From UBA5794 sp965368815 (lineage in GTDB: Bacteria > Actinomycetota > Acidimicrobiia > Spongiisociales > UBA5794): a stretch of DNA of 64,000 nucleotides. Below the pieces are notes generated by a model that was not told the DNA's origin, did not search any database, and saw only the letters and a program-made list of their open reading frames with translations. A program made the translations under genes and the position numbers. The DNA lies in NCBI GenBank assembly GCA_965368815.1, contig CBDUOH010000001.1, positions 39,685-103,684 on the forward strand. The letters are read 5' to 3'. Shown here piece by piece: positions 8,709 through 17,825 of this stretch; within the stretch, counting starts at the first letter, position 1, and each line of letters begins with the position of its first letter.

Positions 8709-9835
8709 TGGACGCCCAGATGGGTCATGATCGCCCTCTTGTTCTCCTCAGGAGTCGAGGCAGGGCGCCCGAGGTCGCTTCGCGCACCGGACCGGACGAC
8801 AATCTCGAGCAAGGCTGGTCCCGGAGCGGCTATCAGCTCGTCGAGCTTGACGGAGATCTCCGTAGGTGTTTGTGCCGTTGCGGTGCTCCGGTACCCCGCG
8901 GCCGTTGCCAGATCCGGAATCGACGTTCTTGTGAGCGGCGTCGGCTGACCGCCCACAGAGTCATGAACACGGTTGTTGAGGACGATGTGCTTGAAGTTCC
9001 CCGAGCCGTGCTGTGCGATGACCGGTAGTGCACCGAGGTGCATCAGGAGTGCTCCGTCGCCATCGAGGACCCACACCGTGCGTTCGGTTCCCGCAAGGTC
9101 GATGCCAAGGGCGATCTGGGAGGCATGCCCCATGCCTCCGACGGTCAGGAAGTCCTGTCCACCGTTCCTGCCGGTTTCCTGCCGGTATTCGTAGAGCTCA
9201 CGAGACGTCTTGCCTGTGGTGGCCACGAGGACATCGCGCTCGCTGATGACTTCGGCAATCGCCCGGATCGCTTGTTCCCGTGAAACCGGGATGTCGCCGT
9301 CGTCGATGCCGTCGTGCACATAGCTGGCAAACGTTCCGGCCCGCACGACGATTGCGTGTGGGCGAGACTCGGATACAGCCGATGCGACCGTTGATGCGAT
9401 CTGCAGTGCTGCTTCGGACTGATCGTCGGCGAGTACCACGTGGGGGATGTCGCTCGCCTCGAGCATGGCTGTCGTCACGATGCCCTGTTTCACGTGCTGA
9501 GGCTCGTCCTTGGTTCCCGGCTCACCTCTCCACCCGATCAACAACACCATGGGAATCCCGTATACCTCGTTGGCCGCCAACGACACAAGCGGGTTGATCG
9601 TGTTGCCGAGACCGGAATTCTGTAGGTATACGACTGCGGGTTTGCCAGTGGCCAGATAGTGGCCCGATGCCAGGGCGACCGCGCCGCCCTCGTTTGCTGC
9701 AATCACGTGATTCGAGTCCACAACAGTGTCGGTCAGGTAACCGCAGAAGTCCTTGAGGAGTGAATCAGGAACACCCGTCCAGAAGCTGACGCCGGCCTCG
9801 GTGAACGTTGCAAGCGTTGCAGCGGGGTCAAGCAC
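8705..9835 (-). CDS. ppd: Phosphonopyruvate decarboxylase
   Basis: A 376-residue thiamine diphosphate enzyme converting phosphonopyruvate to phosphonoacetaldehyde and CO2, the irreversible step that pulls PEP mutase forward. Features: GVPDSLLKDFCGYL at the N-terminus (family signature), NEGGAVALASG with the cofactor-activating Glu near residue 49, LQNSGLGN, and the GDG-x(~26)-NN ThDP/Mg motif (GDGALLMHLG ... LNNRVHDSVGG) near residues 260-290. The GTG start is 2 bases after the PEP mutase stop, and its stop overlaps the next start, so the three genes form a tight operon. Confidence 0.92.
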   Translation of the reverse strand: MLDPAATLATFTEAGVSFWTGVPDSLLKDFCGYLTDTVVDSNHVIAANEGGAVALASGHYLATGKPAVVYLQNSGLGNTINPLVSLAANEVYGIPMVLLIGWRGEPGTKDEPQHVKQGIVTTAMLEASDIPHVVLADDQSEAALQIASTVASAVSESRPHAIVVRAGTFASYVHDGIDDGDIPVSREQAIRAIAEVISERDVLVATTGKTSRELYEYRQETGRNGGQDFLTVGGMGHASQIALGIDLAGTERTVWVLDGDGALLMHLGALPVIAQHGSGNFKHIVLNNRVHDSVGGQPTPLTRTSIPDLATAAGYRSTATAQTPTEISVKLDELIAAPGPALLEIVVRSGARSDLGRPASTPEENKRAIMTHLGVQ

Positions 9836-9837
9836 CG

Positions 9838-11136
9838 TCAGGCCCCACCCTCGATCAGCGTCAGGATCTCTCTGATGGGCATGCAGAATTCATCGGCCTC
9901 AAGCGCTCGCTTGTGCTCGAGGATCGACAACGCGGTCTTCTCCATGGCGGGATAGGCGGCTCGGAGCAGGTGGTTTGCGTAGATGACGATTTGGAACCCG
10001 TGATCGCGTAGCTCCTCCTCGGTGACCTGTGCGTAGCCCGATGGAACAGCGATGAGAGGAACCGACATCCCGTTCGCCGCATATTGTTCCGCGAACTGGA
10101 ACAGCTTGGTCGGGTCCTTCTCCTTGTGGTGGGGCATGATGCAGTCCGCCCCCGCTTCGACGTAGAGCTTGGCCCGCTCGATCGCATCGTCCACGGATTT
10201 GCCGAGAATCAAGGATTCGATGCGGGCGATGACGGCGAAATCGCTGGTCACCTGGGCAGCCTTCCCCGCTCGGATCTTGTTGGCGAATGCCACCGGATCA
10301 TCCTGTGTCTGATCGACATCCGTCCCGAACAGGGAGTTCTTCTTCAAGCCCACCTTGTCCTCAATGATCACAGCGCTCACGCCGAGGCGTTCCAAGGTCT
10401 TGACCTGGAACGCGAAGTGCTCGGTGATGCCGCCCGAATCCCCGTCGAGGATGATCGGTTTGGTCGTGACCTCGAGGATGTCCTGGATCGTCTGGAGTCG
10501 CGACGTCAGGTCGACGTATTCGATGTCCGGCCTGCCCTTGGCCGTCGAGTCGGTGAGGCTCGATATCCAGATCGCATCGAACTCCTCGTTGACGCCGTCG
10601 TCCTTGTAGGCGGTGTGCTCGGCGATCAATCCCGTGAGTCCGTTGTGGGCCTCGATCACCCGGACCGTGGGCTTGGCGTCGAGGAGACGTCGGAATCGGC
10701 GCATGCGGACCTCAGGAGTCGTTCCGACCTCCTTGACCGCCTTGTTGAGTTGGGTCGACGAGATACCGGGTGTGTATTCGGGCTCGACGAGCTGTCCGCC
10801 CCACTGTGCAAGCGCGTCGATGACCCTTTGGCGCGTCTTTTGTTGAGGACCGGTCTTCCAGTCGTCGCCATGGACCACATAGTCGGGCTTGAGGGCCATC
10901 AGATTCGGTACATAGTCCAATGTCTCCTGAGCTACCACCTTGACGACACCCTGGAGTTCGCTCACCACCGCGAACCGGTCACGATACGTCATGTACGGGA
11001 GCCGCTTGTAGCTGGCAATTGCCTCGTCGGTCAGGAGACCAATGGTCACATCGCCCAGTCCGCGGGCAACGTTGAGGACATTGATATGTCCCGGATGGAT
11101 CAGATCGGCGCTCATCGCGACGTAGACAGATGGCAT
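9838..11136 (-). CDS. pepM: PEP mutase fused to N-terminal cytidylyltransferase
   Basis: A 432-residue bifunctional protein. Residues 1-~145 are a nucleotidyltransferase with HPGHINVLN (HxGH) and GISSTQL, the two CTP-binding signatures, and VHGDDWK between them. Residues ~160-432 are phosphoenolpyruvate mutase: LDGDSGG with the catalytic Asp, and the hallmark EDKVGLKKNS that separates true mutases from isocitrate lyase relatives. The mutase makes the C-P bond of phosphonopyruvate. The fused domain is expected to make a CMP-activated phosphonate. The ATG at 11136 has GGAG 8 bases upstream and sits directly before the first strand (PSVYVAMSADLIHPGH). First gene of the phosphonate operon, divergent from the sulfatase-family gene at 11300. 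Confidence 0.93.
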   Translation of the reverse strand: MPSVYVAMSADLIHPGHINVLNVARGLGDVTIGLLTDEAIASYKRLPYMTYRDRFAVVSELQGVVKVVAQETLDYVPNLMALKPDYVVHGDDWKTGPQQKTRQRVIDALAQWGGQLVEPEYTPGISSTQLNKAVKEVGTTPEVRMRRFRRLLDAKPTVRVIEAHNGLTGLIAEHTAYKDDGVNEEFDAIWISSLTDSTAKGRPDIEYVDLTSRLQTIQDILEVTTKPIILDGDSGGITEHFAFQVKTLERLGVSAVIIEDKVGLKKNSLFGTDVDQTQDDPVAFANKIRAGKAAQVTSDFAVIARIESLILGKSVDDAIERAKLYVEAGADCIMPHHKEKDPTKLFQFAEQYAANGMSVPLIAVPSGYAQVTEEELRDHGFQIVIYANHLLRAAYPAMEKTALSILEHKRALEADEFCMPIREILTLIEGGA

Positions 11137-11299
11137 GGGTGGTGCTCCTCGGAGGTTGTGACCGCCTCGGTCCTGCTCGACGCGGGCGATACCGCTGCCA
11201 TTGCAAGCCGTATCTGGGGACATGATACCGACAGGGATAGGGTTGCGCCGTCACGGATCGTCGGACCTGTTTCAGGTTCATCGTCATACACTTGCCCGG

Positions 11300-13459
11300 A
11301 TGCCAGAGGACTCGAACGACACATCCACCACGGAGCCTCAGCCCACCGATGTGTCGGTTCAGGATTATCCGTCGTGGTTCCGCCGATCCGTATCGCTGTT
11401 CGCATTGTCGGGATTTGCTGTCGCCCAGCCATTGTTCGGGCTGATAGGTGCAGAACCGGAATTCTGGGTTGCCAGGGACGCCGGCTATCTGGACTTGCTC
11501 GTGCTTGTGATCGGGGTTGTGGCAGTCATCCCCGGTACGCTGCTCGTCGCTGAGTACGTGGTTTCGCGCTTCCACGAACGGGTCAGCTGGTACCTTCATC
11601 TTGCCTTTGTCGCCGGGCTGTCAGCGCTCGTCGGAGTCGACATCCTCGATACCGTGACCGGGGGCGACGTCCGCGGGTTGTATCTCATGGTGGCGGCGGC
11701 CTTGGTCGGGATAGGGCTGGCGGCGGTCTACCTCCGATCGAAATCGCTCCGGGACTTCGTGTCGATCCTTGCGATTGGCCCGGTCGTCTTCACCCTGCTC
11801 TTGGTGTTCTCGGTGCCATCGCTCGGTGCCCCGGACGCTGCGACGGTGGACGCATCGATCGATTCCGAGACGTCCGTTGTCGTGGTTGTCCTCGATGAGT
11901 TCCAGCTGGCAAGCATCCAGAACGCCGACGGGACCATCGACGATTCCCGGTTCCCCAACATCGCCAGACTCGCAGAGCGATCGACGTGGTATCCGTACGC
12001 AACAACCGTCCACGACAACACCCTCAAGGCTGTTCCAGCGATCTTGACCGGCTCATATCCGAACCCGGATTTCGTTGCAACTGCTGCCGACTACCCGGTG
12101 AATCTGTTCACCATCCTTGGTGAATCCCACACGATGCGTGTGTCCGAGGATGTGACACAACTGTGCCCGGTGTCTTTGTGCGCGGACACGGATTCGGATG
12201 AATCGCTGGGCACCCATCTCTTCACCCTGGTGTCCGACACCGCTGTCGTGTACCTCCACACCGTGACCCCGACCACACTTCGATATCGACTGCCCCCGAT
12301 CGGGACTCGCTGGGAGGGATTCCTTGTCGACGACGGTGCGCCGTCGGGAACAACGGCGGTGCCGGCTGACCTGGGGGAGTACGAACGCAAGTTCTCGGCC
12401 CAGACCAACGGGGACAAGCGTGCGGTCGGCTACGGACGTTTCCTGGATTCGTTCGACCCCGCTCTCGGCCCGACGTTGTACTACGCGCATGTGGATCTCC
12501 CACACGCCCCGTGGTCAACCCTTCCCGGTGGAGCGTGGTATCCGTACTCGGATCTGATACCCGGGCAATCCCCACAGGGGGTGTGGACGGGGGATCATTG
12601 GTATGTCCAGCAGGCGTATCAGCGATTCCAACTCAACGTCGGTTATGTGGATGTGCTCGTGGGGGCAACCCTTGATCGGCTCGACGAATTGGGTATGTTC
12701 GACGACTCGTTGATCGTCTTCGTTTCGGACCATGGCGAGAACTTCGCAATCAATGAGTCCCGCAGAGCCATCACCGATGTTTCGCTCGCTGCTGTCGGAG
12801 GCATTCCCCTTTTCGTCAAGTATCCGGGTCAGACAGAACCCGTCCTGTCACAGGCGAATGCGCAGACGGTCGACATTGTTCCCACTGTCGTCGCCGCTCT
12901 GGGGGGGTCTGTGACTGGGTTCGACGGTGCGGTCCTGGATGGTTCCCTACCTTCTGACAAGCGAATCCTGACCAACGCCGGAAGCGAGTACGTGCTTGCC
13001 CATCAGGATTATGTTGCCCTGGCGGATGAGCACCGAGCAGAAATGCTCGGGCTGTTGCCGGCCGGCAGCGGGTTTCAAGGCGTGTTTACGAGCGCTGGAC
13101 CACGACCCGATCTCAATGGTGTTCCCATAAGTTCGTTTGACATCGTTGAGAGACAGGGTGCTGTTGAACTTCCTGCTCAATCCTTCGTCACAAATTTCGA
13201 TTCGTCAGCGAGCATGGATCCTGTGGGGGTGCCCGCAGTGATCTCGTTCGGAAACGCCGAGGATCGGACAGAACACTTTGCGATAGCTGTGAACGGAATC
13301 ATCCGTACGACGATTACCGCCTACCTCGCTGACGGTGGATCGGTCACGCTGTACGCCGTGGTACCGCAGGGGTCCTTTGCGCACGGCTCGAACGAGGTCG
13401 AGGTGTTCGGCATCGGCGGCTCGACAAACGAGCCCGTTCTGGTTCGCTACAGCCGTTAG
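11300..13459 (+). CDS. Membrane-anchored sulfatase/phosphotransferase-superfamily protein
   Basis: A 719-residue protein with four or five transmembrane helices in the first ~215 residues, an extracellular alkaline-phosphatase-superfamily domain and a C-terminal beta-rich segment. VVVVLDEF (metal ligand), a Thr-rich HDNTLKAVPAILTGSYP (candidate nucleophile region) and FVSDHGENF (metal ligands Asp-His) resemble LtaS/EptA-type phosphoglycerol or phosphoethanolamine transferases more than Cys/Ser sulfatases, since no C/S-x-P-x-R box is visible. It stands divergent from pepM and could decorate or trim the phosphonate- or phosphate-bearing glycan outside the membrane (inference). Start at ATG 11300; the frame is open upstream into the opposing pepM. 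Its stop overlaps the convergent gene's stop. Confidence 0.72.
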   Translation: MPEDSNDTSTTEPQPTDVSVQDYPSWFRRSVSLFALSGFAVAQPLFGLIGAEPEFWVARDAGYLDLLVLVIGVVAVIPGTLLVAEYVVSRFHERVSWYLHLAFVAGLSALVGVDILDTVTGGDVRGLYLMVAAALVGIGLAAVYLRSKSLRDFVSILAIGPVVFTLLLVFSVPSLGAPDAATVDASIDSETSVVVVVLDEFQLASIQNADGTIDDSRFPNIARLAERSTWYPYATTVHDNTLKAVPAILTGSYPNPDFVATAADYPVNLFTILGESHTMRVSEDVTQLCPVSLCADTDSDESLGTHLFTLVSDTAVVYLHTVTPTTLRYRLPPIGTRWEGFLVDDGAPSGTTAVPADLGEYERKFSAQTNGDKRAVGYGRFLDSFDPALGPTLYYAHVDLPHAPWSTLPGGAWYPYSDLIPGQSPQGVWTGDHWYVQQAYQRFQLNVGYVDVLVGATLDRLDELGMFDDSLIVFVSDHGENFAINESRRAITDVSLAAVGGIPLFVKYPGQTEPVLSQANAQTVDIVPTVVAALGGSVTGFDGAVLDGSLPSDKRILTNAGSEYVLAHQDYVALADEHRAEMLGLLPAGSGFQGVFTSAGPRPDLNGVPISSFDIVERQGAVELPAQSFVTNFDSSASMDPVGVPAVISFGNAEDRTEHFAIAVNGIIRTTITAYLADGGSVTLYAVVPQGSFAHGSNEVEVFGIGGSTNEPVLVRYSR

Positions 13460-16400
13460 CGATCGGACAACGAGCTGATTGCGTCGTCGTAGGCCTCGAG
13501 CATCCGGTTCAGGGTCAGCTCCTCGGGCAGTTCGATACCGAGTTCTTTGTCACCAGCCACGAGCTTGAGCGTCGTGTCGACGAACTCATCGACACGTTTT
13601 GGGTGTGTCAGATGGAGTCCTCGGACGTGCTCGAGTTCCGGAAGTCCACCGACGGCGGTCGCAACGACGGGTGTACCGACGGCCAATGACTCCATCGCCG
13701 TGAGCGGAATGCCCTCGATCTTGGACGGGAGCACGGCCGCCGAACTTGTGGCAAGGAGTGGGTACGGATCCGAGATCCTCTTGAGCCAGATGATCGCGTC
13801 GTGTCGTTTGAAATCATCGCCAAGCTTCTTCCGCAGCGGTCCTGTGCCGACGATCACCACCTTGGCACCGAGTGGCTCGAGTGCGTCTGCGAGTGGTAGC
13901 AGCCACTTCGGCCGCTTCTCCTTGGAGAGGCGGCCGACGAAGGAAACGAGCTGCGTTGTCGAGTCGACTCCGAGCTCTCGGCGGATCTCATCGATCTCGG
14001 GTTGTGTCACAGAACGAGGTTCGATGCCGATGTACACGGTCTGATGCGGATCATCGTCCTCCAGGTCAAGTGCGTCACGCAGGTCGCGGTACGCAGTCAC
14101 CGTGAGGTCGATCGACTTGCGGGCTTTGGCATTGCCCGCAACGTGACCGGAGTCGTTGAACTGCTGATCGATGATTCGCACGTCCGGGCAATCGGCTTTG
14201 AGTCGGGCGGCGTGGTGGTACAGCCACGCGGATCCAATGTTCATCACAGTCGCGTTCGGGAGTGCCCTGACTACGGACCGTACGAAGCCGTACCAATGCT
14301 GGGGAGGCAGGATGCTTGGTAGCTGATAGGCGTACGGTGTGATGTCGAGGAGATCATCGATGCGGTCCTTCATGCCTTCGTCGACGCCGACGGTGGCGAT
14401 GACGACGACGGTGCGTCCGGATTCCTGCCAGTGCCGAGTCAGGTTCTCGACGACGGTGTCGGCTCCGCCGACCGTGAACCATGGCACCGTAAGGATGATC
14501 GGGTCTGCGTCGCCTGTCGGGATTGCAGGAGGCGTGAAGTCGAGGAGCAGCGGTTCCGCTCCGTGGGTGCGCGTGTTGGCAACCCACTCGAGCTGTGGAT
14601 GTCGGTCCCGGATGAGGTCTCCAAGCTCCGCCCTGAAGTCGCGAGCTGCCGCATCGCGGGACTCTGACGGGTCCGACGAGTGGCGATACTCGAACAACGC
14701 CTCGCGGATGACCCGCCCTCGGAAACCGAGCGCTGCGGCATGTGTCCAGAACTCCCAGTCCTCGAAGCCCCTGTCCATGTCAGAGGAGAACCCGCCGGTC
14801 CTCTCAAACACCTCTCGGCGGAACATCGCACACACGGGGACGTGGTTGCCGTCTGCGATGGTCTTGGGATCGAGGTTCTGTGTCTCCCACACTTCTTCGA
14901 CCGACCCGATGCTTCGCTGCCATGGATAGACGATCGCCGTGTCTGGCTGGCTCCGCAGGAACAGTGCCGCCTTCTCGAGATACGTCGGATGTATGGTGTC
15001 GTCCGGGTCGAGACAGACCATGAATTCCCCGCGTGCGAGGCGCATCGCGGCGTTCCTGGCAGCCACGACGCCACGATTGGTGCTCCGCACCACCGTAAGC
15101 CGGGGGAGGTCCTCCAGTGCTTCGAGCTCGGCAATCGTCGCCGGATCGGTCGAGCCGTCGTCCCACACGATGACTTCTACGTCGCGAAGCGTCTGATTGA
15201 GGACGCTGTCGATCGACTCACGGATTGTGCGACCCTTGTTGTACACCGGCATGATCACGGACACCAAGACCCCCGGAGCCGGCAGACCCGGTTCGATTGG
15301 TTCGGTGTCGAAGAAATCCCCAGCGCGATCATCGTCATCAGGACGACCTCGCGGGGTGAGACGCTTGAGATTCCACAGTGAACTTGCGATCTTCCATGCC
15401 CGCGAGGCATAGATGCCATCGAGGGTCGCCGCGTGTCTGTCGGCGCGCTTGCGTTCCTCGTCAGCTACATCGACGGCGTGGAGCCTCCTCGCCTCGGACC
15501 ATTCCAGAGCGCCGCTGAGATCCCGAGCAGCCATCTCTGCTCGCCGCGCACGTTCCTCGGCCTCGTGCGCCTCCTGCCGTGCCTGATCGACCAACGTCTC
15601 CACCAGATGTTCGGGCCCGTCGTACGAAGAATCACCACCGATGGTGTCCTCAATGACGCTCTTGAGTGTCTCGGCCGCATCGAGTCGCTGATGCATGCGC
15701 TGGAAGCCGGCCGTGAGGCCCGGCTCGGCTATGCCGAGCATGGTCGTGAGGTCGTCGACGACCTCGATCAGGAGCTGGGCAGCGAGTGGGTCCTCGTTCT
15801 CCGAGTCACCGAGCACACGATGCTCCAGGAGGCGCATCGCTCGATAGATCTCGCCACGATTGCGAAATACCTGGGCGGTCACCGTCGCGAGGTCGGCATC
15901 GGAACCGCCGAGTTCTCGCGCTCGCTCAAGAGCATCGTCGGCGAGGCTGGGGACGAAGAACTTCGCCGCCATCAGGCTGGTGGCAATCGCTTCGTCGATG
16001 GTTCTGATCGCCTCGATGGTTGCTTCACCGTTGAGAATGTCGAAGATCTTCTGTTCGGGTGTGCTCTGTGCCGGTACAGAGCGGATAACCCCCAGCGCCG
16101 CCGACACGGTCTGTCCCCATTGCTCGACGTTGGGTGTGTAGAGCGTGAGGGAGCCATCGCCGAATACCTCCTCGCACGCTGATTTCAGGAGAGTCGGGTT
16201 GAGATACAGCGTGTGATCGAACGACTTGTTGAAATCCAATGCCTGTGCCCCGTATGACCGGATGATGTCGTCCGTGACATTGGGAACGAGGAACACGAAC
16301 ACGCCGTCGTCGGCCATGATCGACTTGAGGCCCGCGAGCGTCGCCCTGAGATCCCCCACATGCTCAAGGACCTCGAGGGCGGTCACGACATCGAATTGCT

Positions 16401-16899
16401 GACCATCCCAGTCAGAGGGATCGAACCAGCCCTGTCGTAACGCTATGCCTTTGGCTCCTGCCGCAGCCACGCCCTCGGTCGTCAACTCGCTGCCGACGAC
16501 GTTGAACCCTTCCTTTCGGGCCATGGCGAGGAACGTCCCCGTGGCGGCACCGAAGTCGAACAACGATCCCTTCCCGGGCTTGATCGACGCCAGGAGTGCC
16601 GTCAACCATCGGAACGACGACGGTGTGTACTCGCGTTCGTAGTGTTCGTAGCCGCTGACCGCCGGGGCGGTTCCCGGGATGATGCTCCGCTCGTAGTACT
16701 CGGCGTCGTAGAACACGGCGAGGTCAGTCGGCAGTTCCGCAAGGAACCCAAGGTGACATTCCCTGCACCGTTTCACCTCAAGTCCGTCGCCACGATGGAC
16801 CAGATGGTCGACGTCGTCACTGCTGCACCACGGACATGCGGTGACAGGCTCAAACGTGGTGGTCTTCTTGAGATAGCCGAGATCAGCTTGGCGACTCAT
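13456..16899 (-). CDS. Methyltransferase-coiled coil-GT2-GT4 fusion
   Basis: A 1147-residue cytoplasmic multidomain enzyme. Residues 22-48 hold a four-Cys zinc site (CPWC ... CREC). Residues ~110-205 are a class I SAM methyltransferase (LFDFGAATGTFLA; VTALEVLEHVG). Residues ~435-495 form a charged coiled coil. Residues ~545-760 are a GT2 domain (VSVIMPVYNKGRT, WDDGSTD, CLDPDD, EDWEFW). Residues ~800-1145 are a GT4 domain (FTVGGADTVVENL, FVGRLSKEKRP, SKIEGIPLTAMES). Such chains resemble O-antigen assembly proteins that build and cap a repeat in one complex. The GT2-GT4 half is organised like the fusion at 19668. The ATG at 16899 has AGGAG 8 bases upstream. Confidence 0.85.
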   Translation of the reverse strand: MSRQADLGYLKKTTTFEPVTACPWCSSDDVDHLVHRGDGLEVKRCRECHLGFLAELPTDLAVFYDAEYYERSIIPGTAPAVSGYEHYEREYTPSSFRWLTALLASIKPGKGSLFDFGAATGTFLAMARKEGFNVVGSELTTEGVAAAGAKGIALRQGWFDPSDWDGQQFDVVTALEVLEHVGDLRATLAGLKSIMADDGVFVFLVPNVTDDIIRSYGAQALDFNKSFDHTLYLNPTLLKSACEEVFGDGSLTLYTPNVEQWGQTVSAALGVIRSVPAQSTPEQKIFDILNGEATIEAIRTIDEAIATSLMAAKFFVPSLADDALERARELGGSDADLATVTAQVFRNRGEIYRAMRLLEHRVLGDSENEDPLAAQLLIEVVDDLTTMLGIAEPGLTAGFQRMHQRLDAAETLKSVIEDTIGGDSSYDGPEHLVETLVDQARQEAHEAEERARRAEMAARDLSGALEWSEARRLHAVDVADEERKRADRHAATLDGIYASRAWKIASSLWNLKRLTPRGRPDDDDRAGDFFDTEPIEPGLPAPGVLVSVIMPVYNKGRTIRESIDSVLNQTLRDVEVIVWDDGSTDPATIAELEALEDLPRLTVVRSTNRGVVAARNAAMRLARGEFMVCLDPDDTIHPTYLEKAALFLRSQPDTAIVYPWQRSIGSVEEVWETQNLDPKTIADGNHVPVCAMFRREVFERTGGFSSDMDRGFEDWEFWTHAAALGFRGRVIREALFEYRHSSDPSESRDAAARDFRAELGDLIRDRHPQLEWVANTRTHGAEPLLLDFTPPAIPTGDADPIILTVPWFTVGGADTVVENLTRHWQESGRTVVVIATVGVDEGMKDRIDDLLDITPYAYQLPSILPPQHWYGFVRSVVRALPNATVMNIGSAWLYHHAARLKADCPDVRIIDQQFNDSGHVAGNAKARKSIDLTVTAYRDLRDALDLEDDDPHQTVYIGIEPRSVTQPEIDEIRRELGVDSTTQLVSFVGRLSKEKRPKWLLPLADALEPLGAKVVIVGTGPLRKKLGDDFKRHDAIIWLKRISDPYPLLATSSAAVLPSKIEGIPLTAMESLAVGTPVVATAVGGLPELEHVRGLHLTHPKRVDEFVDTTLKLVAGDKELGIELPEELTLNRMLEAYDDAISSLSDR

Positions 16900-16926
16900 C
16901 GGGCTCCTGACAGCTCGTGGACTCAA

Positions 16927-16944
16927 GGCGGAAGGCTACCCGCC
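16927..16944 (-). terminator. Hairpin downstream of the SDR gene
   Basis: GGCGG and CCGCC form a 5-bp GC stem with an 8-base loop, 12 bases past the stop codon of the dehydrogenase gene (stop at 16956) and before the methyltransferase-GT start. No U-tract follows in the minus-strand sense, so it is at best a weak or factor-dependent terminator or an attenuating structure. Confidence 0.3.
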
Positions 16945-16955
16945 GTTTCCTGTGA

Positions 16956-17825
16956 TTACCGTTCCAACGCCGTGGATACGAGTTCGGGGATCGATCGGGT
17001 CCAGATCAACCCGGTCTCCTCCGCAAGACGTTCGGGATCACCGACGACTCTGTCAGCGGCGGGAAGTGCAGCAAGCTCGGGATCCTTGACCATGGTGAGC
17101 GGGAGGCCCAGCTCGGCTGCCATAGCGGCGATGATCTCGCCCAGCGTCATGCCCGTTCCCGAACAGATGTTGTACGAACCAGAAGCAGTCTGCGCAGTGG
17201 CCAAGGCAATCAGCGCATCGGCGACGAATCGCACGGGGATGAAGTCGCGGACAATGTCAGTGCGGCCGACTCTGAGGGTTGCAGCACCTCGCCTGCGCGC
17301 AGCAAGCAACGTCGACGCGGCGTTGCCAAGGGCAGTGCTCGTTGGCATTGCTGGGCTCACGACGTTGAATGGTCGAGCAATCGTCACGCGCACGCCACGT
17401 CGGGCGCCAATCGTTGAAGCGGTACCGGTTTGCTGCGCCTTGGACTTTCCGTACCGTGAAAGGGGAGCGAGTGGCGCGTCAGACGCCACGATATCCGTCG
17501 CTGGTGCACCGAATTCTGCTGCGGATCCGACAACGATGAGATGTACGGCCGGATCGACTGATTCGACAAGGTTGCGCGTCGTCACCACGTTGGCCAGTGC
17601 AAGTGCCGCCTCGCTACCGGTGACTGCTCCTGCAAGATGAATCACGGCGTCGGGCCTCACGGAGCCGAGCATCGTCGTCACGCCATCGATGTCAGCGAGA
17701 TCGGCCACGGTGTGTCGACCTCCCTCGGTGCCTGTACGAGAAGTCGTCCATATTTCGTGATTGTCGAGGTCCTTCGGCATCTGGCGTCCGACCGTGCCGG
17801 AAGCCCCGGTTACGAGAATCCTCAT
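16956..17825 (-). CDS. NAD(P)-dependent nucleotide-sugar epimerase/reductase (SDR)
   Basis: A 289-residue extended SDR: GASGTVG nucleotide-binding loop at residues 7-13, HLAGAVTGS, VGSAAEFG with the catalytic Ser region, YGKSK (catalytic Tyr and Lys) and ARPFNVVSP. The shape matches 4-reductases/4-epimerases acting on NDP-4-keto-6-deoxyhexoses, such as RMD-like proteins. It is the last of three coupled genes (4,6-dehydratase, nucleotidyltransferase, this one) with a 4-base overlap to the nucleotidyltransferase, which supports the 4-keto reduction role. Exact stereochemistry cannot be read from the sequence. Confidence 0.75.
   Translation of the reverse strand: MRILVTGASGTVGRQMPKDLDNHEIWTTSRTGTEGGRHTVADLADIDGVTTMLGSVRPDAVIHLAGAVTGSEAALALANVVTTRNLVESVDPAVHLIVVGSAAEFGAPATDIVASDAPLAPLSRYGKSKAQQTGTASTIGARRGVRVTIARPFNVVSPAMPTSTALGNAASTLLAARRRGAATLRVGRTDIVRDFIPVRFVADALIALATAQTASGSYNICSGTGMTLGEIIAAMAAELGLPLTMVKDPELAALPAADRVVGDPERLAEETGLIWTRSIPELVSTALER

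Noticed and set aside
10084..11553. A 489-codon open frame on the plus strand opposite pepM
   Set aside because: It is antisense to a gene with complete catalytic motifs, has no family resemblance or ribosome site, and such frames are common opposite high-GC genes.
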